Source of the DNA: Bizionia argentinensis JUB59
GTDB lineage: Bacteria; Bacteroidota; Bacteroidia; Flavobacteriales; Flavobacteriaceae
Direction of reading: 5' to 3'
NCBI RefSeq assembly: GCF_000224335.1
Contig: NZ_AFXZ01000009.1
Span: 124,001-188,000, forward strand
DNA length: 64,000 nucleotides
Notes under the pieces: generated by a model
Told to the model about the DNA's origin: nothing
Databases searched by the model: none
The model's input: the letters and a program-made list of their open reading frames with translations, nothing else
Program-made: the position numbers and the translations under genes
Part shown: in pieces, positions 42,868-51,902 of the stretch
Layout: each line of letters begins with the position of its first letter
Position numbering within the stretch: the stretch's first letter is position 1

Positions 42868-44094
42868 ATGTTACCAGGAATAGATATAAAATTTAGCAAC
42901 GGCAATATTGGAACTGTAGTTTCCACTGCCGACGGTGTTTTCGGTTTGTTAACGTCGGCAGTCGCTGTTGTAGATACATTCGACCTTGAGACACCCTACA
43001 TTGTAAAAGGCATGACCGATGTGGCCAAGCTAGGCATTAAGCCAGATGTAGACAATTACCGACTTTACAAATGGCTTTCAGAATTTTACGCTGAAGCTGG
43101 CGAAGGTCAGGAGTTATGGTTAATGGGATTCCCAAAAACCGACAAAGTAAGCGACTGGTTTACGCCAGACGTTGCCACAGGAAAAACGCCTTCGGAAGCT
43201 TTACTTGACGCCTCTAATGGTCGTTTAAGTGGCTGCTTTACGTGCTTTTCACCAGACGGTGCCTATGTGTTAACCGTTGCAAACGGTATGGATGCCGATG
43301 TGGCCGCAGCTAAAACATTAGCGCAAACATTAGCCGAAAACTACACCAATAACCAATACGCGCCATTTTTTACCATTTTAGAAGGATATGGCTATACGGG
43401 AGTGGGTACGGATCTGCCAAATTTACTTGAAGAAAGTAATAACCGTGTAGGTGTTTTAATTGGTGCCACGGAAAAACAAACAGGAACCGTTCCTTTTATG
43501 GGCGCATCCACGAGTGTGTTAGCTGGCCGCTTGGCTAGTTTGCAAGTTATGGAGAACCCGGGCAAAGTAAAACGCGGTGCATTAAAGCCATTACAAGCTT
43601 TTATTGTGGATGATGCTGTTGAAGTTGTAGACGTGGAAACCTTGCACGATAAAGGCTATATAACCTTTAGAACGCATGTACGTAAAGCAGGATACTACTT
43701 TACAGATAGCCGTTTAGCGACTGCAGAAAATGACGATTACCATTATATAGAACGTCGTAGAGGTATTGATAAAGCATTCCGTTTGGCTCACAATATTGTA
43801 AGCAACGAAATTTTAAACGATTTCGATTTAACAAACGAAGGTAAGATAGACCCTATTTACGCCAAAGATATTGAAGGCAATTTAGAGCGTGAAATTTTTA
43901 CGCAAATGACAAGTCGTGGCGAATTGTCCAGAGACAAAACCAACCCAGACGATTTAGGCGTACAGGCAGCTTTTAATTTAGATGCTAATGTAGCCGTTAC
44001 CAATAGAATTGAAATGGTGGTAAAAGTAAGACCAAAAGGATATGCGCGCTGGATAGAGATACTATTAGGCTATGATGTAGAACTTAACAACTAG
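42868..44094 (+). CDS. Tail sheath protein (DUF2586-like)
   Basis: A 408-residue protein; MLPGIDIKFSNGNIGTVVST at the start, EFYAEAGEGQELWLMGF, a central FFTILEGYGYTGVGTDLPNL and the sheath core FRLAHNIVSNEILNDFDLTN, ending RIEMVVKVRPKGYARWIEIL. This is the DUF2586-like contractile sheath common in Bacteroidetes phages. Contractile tail confirmed by the tube, hub and spike genes downstream. Confidence 0.85.
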   Translation: MLPGIDIKFSNGNIGTVVSTADGVFGLLTSAVAVVDTFDLETPYIVKGMTDVAKLGIKPDVDNYRLYKWLSEFYAEAGEGQELWLMGFPKTDKVSDWFTPDVATGKTPSEALLDASNGRLSGCFTCFSPDGAYVLTVANGMDADVAAAKTLAQTLAENYTNNQYAPFFTILEGYGYTGVGTDLPNLLEESNNRVGVLIGATEKQTGTVPFMGASTSVLAGRLASLQVMENPGKVKRGALKPLQAFIVDDAVEVVDVETLHDKGYITFRTHVRKAGYYFTDSRLATAENDDYHYIERRRGIDKAFRLAHNIVSNEILNDFDLTNEGKIDPIYAKDIEGNLEREIFTQMTSRGELSRDKTNPDDLGVQAAFNLDANVAVTNRIEMVVKVRPKGYARWIEILLGYDVELNN

Positions 44095-44103
44095 AAAAAA
44101 ATT

Positions 44104-44514
44104 ATGTTTAACTCAAGACAATACGAATGGGCGGATGTTACGCTTGTTTTAGGAGGCCAAGATATTACGGAAGTACGCGCTATTAAGTACTCTGAAAGTG
44201 CAGAACGCGAGCCGTTGTATGCTAAAGGGCGCTATCCGCATTCCATTCAAACAGGTAACATTGCTTTTAAAGGCGAAATTGCCATGCTTCAAAATCAGTA
44301 CGACGCTTTAGTGTTAGCTGGAAAAGGCAGTATTTTAAGCTTAAGCCTAGATGGTTTGGTGGCTTATGGTGACCCAACTTCAGGCGATGCGCCAACCTTT
44401 GACCGACTTATGGGAATTCGTTTCCTTGAAGGCGCCAAAGATATCAAGCAAGGCGATAAATTTCAGGAAATAAAACTGCCGTTTGTTTTCTTAAAACTTA
44501 AAAACAACTCATAA
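44104..44514 (+). CDS. Tail tube protein
   Basis: A 136-residue protein: YEWADVTLVLGGQDITEVRA, REPLYAKGRYPHSIQTGNIA and KGEIAMLQNQYDALVLAGKG fit the tube fold (beta barrel with one helix). It lies between sheath and assembly chaperone, as usual. Confidence 0.8.
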   Translation: MFNSRQYEWADVTLVLGGQDITEVRAIKYSESAEREPLYAKGRYPHSIQTGNIAFKGEIAMLQNQYDALVLAGKGSILSLSLDGLVAYGDPTSGDAPTFDRLMGIRFLEGAKDIKQGDKFQEIKLPFVFLKLKNNS

Positions 44515-44526
44515 ACAACTCATAAA

Positions 44527-44823
44527 ATGTTTAAAGCAACAACCGAACAAATTGAAGATTGGAAAGCAGCTCATGGCGAAATTATTCGCTTAAAATCTGC
44601 TAAATATGATAAGTCAGCTTATTTCAGAAAACCCAACCGAAAGGAAATGGAGTTCTTGAGCAGTAATAAGTCCAGCGGCATCAAGTTTAATGCGGCGCTA
44701 TTAAAGACTTGTTATTTGGACGGCGACAAAGAGATTGAAACCAACGATGACATCTTTATGGGCATCGGCGAGCAGATCATGTCGTTACTGACATTTGATG
44801 TGGTCGAGGTGGAAAAGCTTTAG
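44527..44823 (+). CDS. Tail assembly chaperone (short form)
   Basis: A 98-residue helical protein, KATTEQIEDWKAAHGEIIRL then YFRKPNRKEMEFLSSNKSSG. Located between tube and tape measure. A second reading frame overlaps its end in the -1 register, suggesting a frameshifted long form as known for lambda G/GT and Mu gp41/42. Confidence 0.8.
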   Translation: MFKATTEQIEDWKAAHGEIIRLKSAKYDKSAYFRKPNRKEMEFLSSNKSSGIKFNAALLKTCYLDGDKEIETNDDIFMGIGEQIMSLLTFDVVEVEKL

Positions 44824-44984
44824 AGGCTGCCCAAGTAGACCCTAACGATATGATGCGCATCGGTGATGCGCAGCTTCGTTACTACTTTGGCCTCCAAGAC
44901 CCATCCAGCCTCCCATTACCTATATGGGCACGCAGAATTAGAGAATTAGAGTATATCAGGAAATTAGAAAACCCAGAGTCCTAG
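44823..44984 (+). CDS. -1 frame extension of the tail assembly chaperone
   Basis: After the TAG at 44821-44823 the -1 frame reads ALEAAQVDPNDMMRIGDAQL, RYYFGLQDPSSLPLPIWARR and a helical end, to TAG 44982-44984. No good ATG opens it early. The overlap contains a GGAAAAGC stretch, where AAG to AAA re-pairing could allow a -1 slip. The long product would be about 152 residues. The exact slip site was not proven. Confidence 0.65.
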   Translation, partial: EAAQVDPNDMMRIGDAQLRYYFGLQDPSSLPLPIWARRIRELEYIRKLENPES

Positions 44985-44999
44985 GATCAACAAACCAAC

Positions 45000-47030
45000 A
45001 TGGATAATACATTAAACTACATACTAAAATTTCAATCGGACGCCGACAAAGTCGCTGCGTCCGTTGAGCGTTTGGATAAGGGTGTAAACGATGTTAATAA
45101 ACATGTTGGAACCATGGGCAATAAGTTTGGGGCTGCTATGGATAAAATTAACTCCAAGCTATCCGGTATGCGCATGAATGCCTTTGTGCAAAATGTGCAG
45201 TCCGCTTCGCAAGGATTAGACTCCTTATCGGCACCAGGACTAAAACTAACATCATCATTAGCCGACCTTTCGGCCATTACCGATGTAACAGGAGATAAAC
45301 TGAAAGAAATAGAAGGCTATGCCCGGACATCTGCCAAAACCTTTGGCGGTGAAGCTGCCGATGGTGTAGAAGCTTACAAACTTATATTATCACAATTAAC
45401 GCCAGAGTTAGCCAAAGCACCTAAAGCTCTACAGGGTATGGGTACACATATTCAAACCTTAAGTAAAACTATGGGCGGCGATGTAAGCGCAGCCTCTGAA
45501 GTATTAACTACAGCTTTAAACCAGTATCAAGTGTCTTTAGACGACCCCATGAAGGCCACGGACGAAATGGCAAAAATGATGAACATTATGGCGGCAGCTG
45601 CTAAAGCAGGTTCGGCAGAACTGCCACAACAAAAGGCGGCATTGGAGCAATCTGGTATGGCTGCTAAAAGTGCTAAACTTCGTTTTGAAGAACACGCAGC
45701 CGCTATTCAGGTATTAGATAAAGCAGGAAAAAAAGGAAGCGAAGGTGGTGTGGCATTACGTAACACGTTAGCCATATTATCAACCGGTCGATTTTTGCCT
45801 AAAGATATACAGGAGGAGCTGCAAGCTGCAGGCGTGGATATTGATGTTTTGGGCGATAAATCTTTAGACTTTACAGAAAGGTTAAAGCCGCTTAAAAGTA
45901 TTATAGACGATACGGCATTAGTAACGAAGCTATTTGGACGAGAAAATAGTAACTCCGCATTAGCCTTAATTAACGGTATATCAGCTCAAGAAGATTTAAA
46001 GGGGCAAATTACAGAAACCAATACCGCCTACGAGCAAGCCGCCATTGTAATGGAAGCTCCAGCAGAAAAGGCTGCGAGATTTCGCGCGCGAATTGACGAT
46101 TTAAAAATTAGCATGTTTAACCTTACTGGAGGCACATTAGCGTATGCCGCTGAATTAGGTAGTATGGCTTTTGATATTTCTAACCTAATACCCATTATTA
46201 GCGGTTTTGGTCAGGGCATTGCCTTTGTAACGAATGCCACTAAAATGCAAGCGTTATGGACAAGCATTACAAGTGGCGCTACTGCAGTTTGGACGGGTAT
46301 TCAATGGGGATTAAACGCCGCCATGAACGCCAATCCAATTGGATTAATAGTAATTGCTGTTGCTGCATTAGCAGCGGGAATTGCTTGGGTGTCAACAAAA
46401 ACAGAAGGCTGGGGTCAAGCTTGGGAGCATACCGTAAACGGCGGTAAATTATTGTTTAAGTTATTTGGTGATGTGGTTAAGCTAGAATTTTTAACCGTAG
46501 TAAACGGCTTAATGATTGGGCTAAACTCCATTAAAAAAGGCTGGTACGAGTTTAAGGATGCTGTTGGTTTAGGAGATAGTTCTGAAAATCAGAAAATGAT
46601 TAGTCAAATAAAAGCCGATACTGAAAGTAGAAAGCAAGCTGTTATAGACCAAGCTAAAGAAGTAAGACAAACAGCCTTGGACGCGGCCATGGAGTTTAGC
46701 CAAGCTGCAAACTCTATAAAATGGAAAACCGATGTGGAAACGGGCGATGTTACCGATTCAGGAATTAGTGATCCATCGGCACCAGGAGTAGTTTCAGGAA
46801 ATGCGAATGCCAACGGAAGTGGAGGTGGCTCTGGATCAGGTTCAAAAACAAATAAGGCCATTGCCACAGGCGGAACAAAGCATAATTATATAACAATTAG
46901 TTTGGAGTCGCTTATTGGCGCACTCACAATAAAAGGCGGCGACTTTAAAGACAGCGCGAAACAAATGCAAGACCAAAGTGTGGATGCATTAGTACGAACA
47001 TTGGCTTTAGCCACAACAGCAGGCGGATAA
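45000..47030 (+). CDS. Tail tape measure protein
   Basis: A 676-residue protein. An N-terminal coiled coil (ESVERL/DKGVNDVNKHVGTM), the TP901-type region (AKTFGGEAADGVEAYKLILS; KKGSEGGVALRNTLAILSTG), hydrophobic segments (ANPIGLIVIAVAALAAGIAW), and a Gly/Ser-rich stretch (SGGGSGSGS). Length sets the tail length. It starts 15 bases after the chaperone extension and overlaps the next gene by one base. Confidence 0.9.
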   Translation: MDNTLNYILKFQSDADKVAASVERLDKGVNDVNKHVGTMGNKFGAAMDKINSKLSGMRMNAFVQNVQSASQGLDSLSAPGLKLTSSLADLSAITDVTGDKLKEIEGYARTSAKTFGGEAADGVEAYKLILSQLTPELAKAPKALQGMGTHIQTLSKTMGGDVSAASEVLTTALNQYQVSLDDPMKATDEMAKMMNIMAAAAKAGSAELPQQKAALEQSGMAAKSAKLRFEEHAAAIQVLDKAGKKGSEGGVALRNTLAILSTGRFLPKDIQEELQAAGVDIDVLGDKSLDFTERLKPLKSIIDDTALVTKLFGRENSNSALALINGISAQEDLKGQITETNTAYEQAAIVMEAPAEKAARFRARIDDLKISMFNLTGGTLAYAAELGSMAFDISNLIPIISGFGQGIAFVTNATKMQALWTSITSGATAVWTGIQWGLNAAMNANPIGLIVIAVAALAAGIAWVSTKTEGWGQAWEHTVNGGKLLFKLFGDVVKLEFLTVVNGLMIGLNSIKKGWYEFKDAVGLGDSSENQKMISQIKADTESRKQAVIDQAKEVRQTALDAAMEFSQAANSIKWKTDVETGDVTDSGISDPSAPGVVSGNANANGSGGGSGSGSKTNKAIATGGTKHNYITISLESLIGALTIKGGDFKDSAKQMQDQSVDALVRTLALATTAGG

Positions 47031-47692
47031 TGAGGTTTGATAAAGCAGGTATATTATTTTCAAGTTTAGTGGGCGTTGGCAGAACCAGACGCTTTGGCCT
47101 AGTTCAAAATGAACTATCCAAACACGTACTGCCACCAATTCCATTTATAGGCTTTAAAGGCAAAACGGGCATTGTGCCAATTGAAAATGAAATCGAGCAA
47201 TCCGTTTGGGAGTCAAGCCCACCGTTAAGCGCGGATGATCAGTTCTTCCCGTTTTACTTTGTTGGAAGTGATGGTGTAAAATACTTACTGCCTTATGAAC
47301 CGATGATAAATATAAACGGCAAAAACACGCTTATCCGAAGAAACGTTGCCAAAGCAAAAACCAAAGGCGGCCGTGAAGTTGGCGGCTCAATTAAGGAGCG
47401 TTGGAACCAAGGCGATTATGATATTACCATTACCGGTGTTTTAATTGGCTCATTGCTTACCGGTAATGTAGAAGACTGCTTTCCACGTGAAGACTTTGAG
47501 AAGCTTCGGGATTTTATGACCACGCCTAAAAGTTTAAAGGTGTATTGTGAACCGCTTCAGTTATTAGGAATTAACCAAATAGTAATTGAAGATTTTAGTT
47601 TCCCTTTTACCAAAGGCGAAAATGTGCAAGCATACGAGATTAAATGTTACAGTGATTTTGACTATAAATTATTATTAGATATCGATGATTAA
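47030..47692 (+). CDS. DUF6046-like tail/baseplate protein
   Basis: A 220-residue protein: GLVQNELSKHVLPPIPFIGF, GGSIKERWNQGDYDITITGV and GINQIVIEDFSFPFTKGENV. This matches (from memory) a Bacteroidetes phage baseplate-adjacent family (DUF6046). It lies at the usual place of the tail-tube initiator between tape measure and hub. Confidence 0.7.
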   Translation: MRFDKAGILFSSLVGVGRTRRFGLVQNELSKHVLPPIPFIGFKGKTGIVPIENEIEQSVWESSPPLSADDQFFPFYFVGSDGVKYLLPYEPMININGKNTLIRRNVAKAKTKGGREVGGSIKERWNQGDYDITITGVLIGSLLTGNVEDCFPREDFEKLRDFMTTPKSLKVYCEPLQLLGINQIVIEDFSFPFTKGENVQAYEIKCYSDFDYKLLLDIDD

Positions 47693-47716
47693 AGATATAA
47701 CAGAATTTTAGATTTT

Positions 47717-48136
47717 ATGAAAGCGAAAGCAGGGCTCTTTGCTTTACTAATCGGGATGATTAGTTTAGTGGGATTCGGACACACAACCGACCTAGGCCAA
47801 AATTCAAATAGCGTGGACTGCGAGTTTTTCGAGACTCAAACGGTTGCGTCTTGTGTAGATTTTCAAATGAATGAAGTAGCTGCTATTACAAATGAAAACC
47901 CTTTGGTTTATCATTATGGCTTTACGGTTATTTCAACAGGTTTTAAAACCAATTTAAACGGCATTGAAAATTTAAAAAGTTCTGATCTGAGCTTGGCCAT
48001 TAAACCTCCTGAAATACACTTTTATCATAATAGGAATTTAAGCTATATCAAGTATCCAAATCCTGAAGCAATGAATGAACCAAAATGCCATTTTTGCAGA
48101 AATGCTCGCGATGCATTAAGGACGTTAAATAGTTAG
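47717..48136 (+). CDS. Secreted cysteine-containing protein, probable moron
   Basis: A 139-residue protein with a signal peptide (KAGLFALLIGMISLVGFGHT). The mature part has four cysteines (VDCEFF, ASCVDF, KCHFC) and no virion-like character; it looks like a flavobacterial exported protein. It lies within the tail operon but ends at its own strong terminator, which is the usual layout of a moron. Function not recognised; a surface or exclusion role in lysogens is possible. Confidence 0.65.
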   Translation: MKAKAGLFALLIGMISLVGFGHTTDLGQNSNSVDCEFFETQTVASCVDFQMNEVAAITNENPLVYHYGFTVISTGFKTNLNGIENLKSSDLSLAIKPPEIHFYHNRNLSYIKYPNPEAMNEPKCHFCRNARDALRTLNS

Positions 48137-48154
48137 TAAACAAAATTTATATAT

Positions 48155-48186
48155 AAAAAGCACCTGTATTGTGCAGGTGCTTTTTT
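48155..48186 (+). terminator. Terminator of the secreted-protein gene inside the tail operon
   Basis: AAAAAGCACCTG pairs with CAGGTGCTTTTT over a seven-base loop. The downstream baseplate genes would need read-through or their own promoter. Confidence 0.85.
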
Positions 48187-48196
48187 AAACTTATTC

Positions 48197-49168
48197 ATGC
48201 TAAACATAGACTGGTACATAGAATTTAAGAACCAAGAAGGCAAACGCTTTCAGTTGGCTCTTTTGGGTGAGTGCGAAATTATCTCGAGTGTAGACAATTT
48301 AGCAGACACCGCCACTATTGTATTGCCAGAAGCGGTTATGAATGAGCCGTTAAATTTTGAAAACAAAATAGGTCGTGGCACCGAAGTAACTATTCGGTTA
48401 GGGTATGATGAAAATTTAGAAGATGAATTTTCGGGCTATATCCAAGACATCACGAATAACGATAGTTCTTTGAAAATACTGTGCGAGGATGCTTTGTTTC
48501 TATTTCGCGTTGGCGTTCCAGATGTAGAACTGAAGCCAACATCATTAAGCCAAATAGCGCAACATGTTATTGATAATATTGATAGCAGTTTTACGGTTAA
48601 TTGTGATTATACGGTGAGTTATGAAAAGTTTACCATTCATCAGGCAACTGGTTATGATGTGCTGAAGAAAATCCAAGAGGAAACGAAAGCGAATATCTAT
48701 TTCGACACCAAAAACAAGGTTTTACACATTCATCCACCTTATATAGAAAAAGGCGGTGAAGTTTTTTATTCCATGCAAAAAAACATTGAAGAATCAAGTT
48801 TAGAGTTTAAAAACAAGTTAGACACTAAAGTTGAAGTCACCATTGAAACTACGGATATAAACGGCAATGTTAAAAAAGTTGTTTCAGGTACTACGGGAGG
48901 CGATAAAATAACGCTAAAAGTTCGGACAATGGATGAAGCGAGCATGCAAAAAATAGCAGATAATGAAGCAAGGAGGGCGACTGCTCCAGGTTATGAAGGT
49001 AGTTTTGATACCTGGTTAATTCCGTTTTGCGCGCCAACCTATTCGGCACGAATTAAAGACGAAGATTATCCAGATAAAACAGCCTACTATTACGTGAAAA
49101 GCGTAACCACAACATTAAGCGAATCGGGAGGTGTACGGACTATTACACCAGGAATAAAGTTGAGTTAA
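48197..49168 (+). CDS. Baseplate hub / late control gene D-like (Mu gp44-like)
   Basis: A 323-residue protein: CEIISSVDNLADTATIVLPE, GYIQDITNNDSSLKILCEDA and a second domain with GYDVLKKIQEETKANIYFDT, then a beta-rich end. The overall arrangement is of phage gpD/gp27-like hub proteins. Followed four bases later by the spike. Confidence 0.85.
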   Translation: MLNIDWYIEFKNQEGKRFQLALLGECEIISSVDNLADTATIVLPEAVMNEPLNFENKIGRGTEVTIRLGYDENLEDEFSGYIQDITNNDSSLKILCEDALFLFRVGVPDVELKPTSLSQIAQHVIDNIDSSFTVNCDYTVSYEKFTIHQATGYDVLKKIQEETKANIYFDTKNKVLHIHPPYIEKGGEVFYSMQKNIEESSLEFKNKLDTKVEVTIETTDINGNVKKVVSGTTGGDKITLKVRTMDEASMQKIADNEARRATAPGYEGSFDTWLIPFCAPTYSARIKDEDYPDKTAYYYVKSVTTTLSESGGVRTITPGIKLS

Positions 49169-49172
49169 AAAT

Positions 49173-49733
49173 ATGGCAGATTTAGGCGACATAAAAAAGT
49201 TATTGCGCGAGGTAGTTGGCGCTAATCCAAACTTACCTATTCCGGCCACTGTAATAAGTGTATCTGGAGATACGTGCAAAGTGAAACTTAATAGCGGGTT
49301 AGAACTAACCGATGTTAAGCTGAAGGCAACTAGTAATGGCGATGCTAATTTTGTTTTAATAACGCCAAAGGCTAATAGCCAAGTATTGCTTTTAAGCTTG
49401 TCTGGTGGCTTGGAAAACTTAACGGTTATAAAAGTAGATGACGTTGAGAAATTAGAATATCAGCAAGACGGCATTTTAGTTCAAGTAGATAGCACCACAC
49501 CAAAAGTATTGGTAAAAGTGGCTGAACAATTAGAAATATTAGCAGATGGAACGGATTATAAAGTGTCCGTAAAAAACAATGCAGCATCATTAGTGGATGT
49601 TATGCAGGATTTAGCCGATTTGCTAAAGCAATTAAAAGTGTTTACACCAGCTGGTCCGAGTGGCACACCATTACCGGATAGCATAACGGCAATAACACAA
49701 TTTGAAACCAAGTTTAAACAGCTTTTAAAATAG
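49173..49733 (+). CDS. Baseplate spike (gp45/gpV-like, OB domain)
   Basis: A 186-residue protein. An N-terminal OB-like domain (PIPATVISVSGDTCKVKLNS; FVLITPKANSQVLLLSLSGG) and a short beta-helical part precede a helical end. It is the central puncturing spike, shorter than P2 V. A C-terminal metal-binding HxH tip was not seen. Confidence 0.75.
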   Translation: MADLGDIKKLLREVVGANPNLPIPATVISVSGDTCKVKLNSGLELTDVKLKATSNGDANFVLITPKANSQVLLLSLSGGLENLTVIKVDDVEKLEYQQDGILVQVDSTTPKVLVKVAEQLEILADGTDYKVSVKNNAASLVDVMQDLADLLKQLKVFTPAGPSGTPLPDSITAITQFETKFKQLLK

Positions 49734-49739
49734 AATTAA

Positions 49740-49952
49740 ATGGCACTTAACAAATCCGCTTTAAAAAGTGAAATAGTTAGCATTATGACCGATATGTTAA
49801 CCCGTGAAACGAACTCGGTAGACGAGTTTGCCACACGTTTAAGCAACGCTATTGATACCTATGTAAAAGGCGCTGATATTATTTATACAGCTGGATTAAT
49901 TGATGCGGAAGCACGACCAGTTACAGGAACGTTTGAAGGTGATTTAGAATAA
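49740..49952 (+). CDS. Small baseplate-operon protein
   Basis: A 70-residue helical protein (SALKSEIVSIMTDMLTRETN; FATRLSNAIDTYVKGADIIY). Recurring small protein of unknown role between spike and gp25-like genes in this phage type. One-base overlap with the next gene. Confidence 0.65.
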   Translation: MALNKSALKSEIVSIMTDMLTRETNSVDEFATRLSNAIDTYVKGADIIYTAGLIDAEARPVTGTFEGDLE

Positions 49953-50293
49953 TGAGTAAGGATATAGGCATACAAGTAATAGACAACACAGATCAGGGCG
50001 AGGTTCTCGATTTAAAAATTGACACACTTCGCGATGCTAATAACAAAATTGTTAGCGGTTTGGTAGTTGGCAATACGCTGGAGCAGAACAAAGCTTTTAT
50101 TCTTATTGCACAGCCCAACGATTTTAAAGACCACCCAACACTAGGCGTTGGCTTTGAGGATAATTTGTTAGGCGAAGATCTTTTGGAGTATCGCCACAAA
50201 ATACGTGAGCATTTTGCGATGGATGGACTAAAGGTTACGCAGTTGGATTTATATGATTTAACCGGCATTAAAATAGAGGCGCAGTATGAGTAA
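49952..50293 (+). CDS. Baseplate wedge gp25/gpW-like protein
   Basis: A 113-residue protein; DHPTLGVGFEDNLLGEDLLE followed by YRHKIREHFAMDGLKVTQLD is close to the wedge initiator pattern. Eight-base overlap with the LysM-like gene. It nucleates baseplate wedge assembly. Confidence 0.7.
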   Translation: MSKDIGIQVIDNTDQGEVLDLKIDTLRDANNKIVSGLVVGNTLEQNKAFILIAQPNDFKDHPTLGVGFEDNLLGEDLLEYRHKIREHFAMDGLKVTQLDLYDLTGIKIEAQYE

Positions 50294-50573
50294 TATAGTA
50301 AAGCAAGGCCAAAGCTTTTTTGATAAGGTTACGCAGTTAACAGGTTCGATTGAAAATGTACTGAAGGAATCCATTTTAAATGGCGTGAGTATAACAGACG
50401 ATTTGCCTATTGGTTACGCGGTGCAAGTCACTGAAATTACCAACAGACGCGTTGTAGGTTATTTTAACCCCTTTAATGAGCCAGCCACAGCTTTAGCCGC
50501 TGATAAAAGAAAAGAAATTGATAGCCTAGGCATTGGCGCTATGGTAATTCAGGACACATTTATAGTAGGATAA
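50286..50573 (+). CDS. LysM-like tail protein
   Basis: A 95-residue protein; GQSFFDKVTQLTGSIENVLK and ESILNGVSITDDLPIGYAVQ follow the LysM pattern (GxSxxDIxxxxxGSxxNxxxxxxLNG). It may bridge tail tube and baseplate like gpX or gp53-type proteins, or contact peptidoglycan. Confidence 0.65.
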   Translation: MSNIVKQGQSFFDKVTQLTGSIENVLKESILNGVSITDDLPIGYAVQVTEITNRRVVGYFNPFNEPATALAADKRKEIDSLGIGAMVIQDTFIVG

Positions 50574-51442
50574 TGAGAACAAAAGCAGACATAAAAAAAC
50601 AAATTACCGCGCCATTTGTGGCAAATTCACATATTGTGGCCGCCTATGGTTTGGACGAAAACAAGACCTTTGAAGAGCAATTTTCTATTGTCAGTTTTGA
50701 AAATATTCTATTTGATTTGATGGTGAATATTATATTCTTTTTAGAATTGCTTTTCGTGGAGCATGTAAAAGAAGTCGATACTAAACTGCTGAATCAAAAG
50801 AATGCGAGACTGCCTTGGTATAGAACCATGGCTTTACAGTTTCAATATGGTTTTGATTTAGTGGCTGATAAAGACTATTACGATAACGGTTCTGCTACGG
50901 CCGATCAGATTGAAGCTTCAAAAATAATTAAGTATGCTGCCGTAAACGAAAGCGATGACGAAAGTCGCGTGATATTAAAAATAGCAGGCGAAGTGGCCGA
51001 CGAATTGGCGCCAATACCAGTACCAGAACGTGCTGCCTTTGATGCTTATGTAAAAGAATTTAGACCAGGCGGTGTTAAGGTTACCATTATAAACTATGAG
51101 CCAGACTTATTGTATTTGAATTTAGCAATATATCGTGATCCGTTAGTGCTTGATGCTAATGGTATGAGCATATTAAATGGTAATTACCCCGTAAACGATG
51201 CTATTGCTGCTTATATGAAGCTACTGCCGTTTGATGGTGCCTTTGTGATTTTCGACTTTTTGAATTACATAAAAGATAACGCTCAAGGTGTGGTTACACC
51301 GGTGGCCGTTAATATTGAATCGGCTTGGATAGATCCCATATTAGAAGGCTATGGCTCGCCTGTAAGTATAGATGTGAAACGCATACCAGAAAGCGGTTAT
51401 TATAAGGTGGTTAATTTTGATAACATTACGTATGTGGGATAA
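50573..51442 (+). CDS. Baseplate wedge J-like protein
   Basis: A 289-residue protein: VNIIFFLELLFVEHVKEVDT, NARLPWYRTMALQFQYGFDL, and ANGMSILNGNYPVNDAIAAY. By position and size it corresponds to Mu gp47/P2 gpJ, the wedge protein. Divergent enough that it rests mainly on order. Its end overlaps the next gene by 11 bases. Confidence 0.7.
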   Translation: MRTKADIKKQITAPFVANSHIVAAYGLDENKTFEEQFSIVSFENILFDLMVNIIFFLELLFVEHVKEVDTKLLNQKNARLPWYRTMALQFQYGFDLVADKDYYDNGSATADQIEASKIIKYAAVNESDDESRVILKIAGEVADELAPIPVPERAAFDAYVKEFRPGGVKVTIINYEPDLLYLNLAIYRDPLVLDANGMSILNGNYPVNDAIAAYMKLLPFDGAFVIFDFLNYIKDNAQGVVTPVAVNIESAWIDPILEGYGSPVSIDVKRIPESGYYKVVNFDNITYVG

Positions 51443-51899
51443 AATAAGTGTTATACGATTTGCCTATAATTTGCTGCCAACATTTTTGCGGAAGCCTGTT
51501 TTATCGGCATTTGTAAAGGTTGTTACCGATCCGTTGAGCGCTATGTATTACGACTGGTATAATAAACGCCAAGAGCATTTACACATACTAGGTCATAACT
51601 GGCAAATTTGCTACATGCGTGGTGCTTTGAATGATAAGTTTGATCCTGATTTAAGACGTATATACATAGATGGAACTGGTGGCGAGTCTAGCAAGACTTA
51701 CATATATACACCACCTGAAAACCAAACAAAATATTTAGGCAAAATATACATACATAACAGTTTGGAGTTTGCCGATACAGGAGCCGACTTTACAGTATAC
51801 GTGCCAGCCGAAATAATGGCAACACAATTTTACGAAGTTCACGCACAAATAGAGCTTTACAAATTAGGCGGAAAACGCTATTTAATTATTGAAATATAG
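51432..51899 (+). CDS. Baseplate / fibre-attachment protein (gp48-gpI-like position)
   Basis: A 155-residue protein: MWDKISVIRFAYNLLPTFLR, then KRQEHLHILGHNWQICYMRG, and a beta-rich end. It follows the J-like wedge protein and precedes the collar fibre, which is the place of gpI-like proteins that link fibres to the baseplate. The ATG at 51432 is preferred to a TTG at 51417. Confidence 0.6.
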   Translation: MWDKISVIRFAYNLLPTFLRKPVLSAFVKVVTDPLSAMYYDWYNKRQEHLHILGHNWQICYMRGALNDKFDPDLRRIYIDGTGGESSKTYIYTPPENQTKYLGKIYIHNSLEFADTGADFTVYVPAEIMATQFYEVHAQIELYKLGGKRYLIIEI

Positions 51900-51902
51900 A
51901 CC

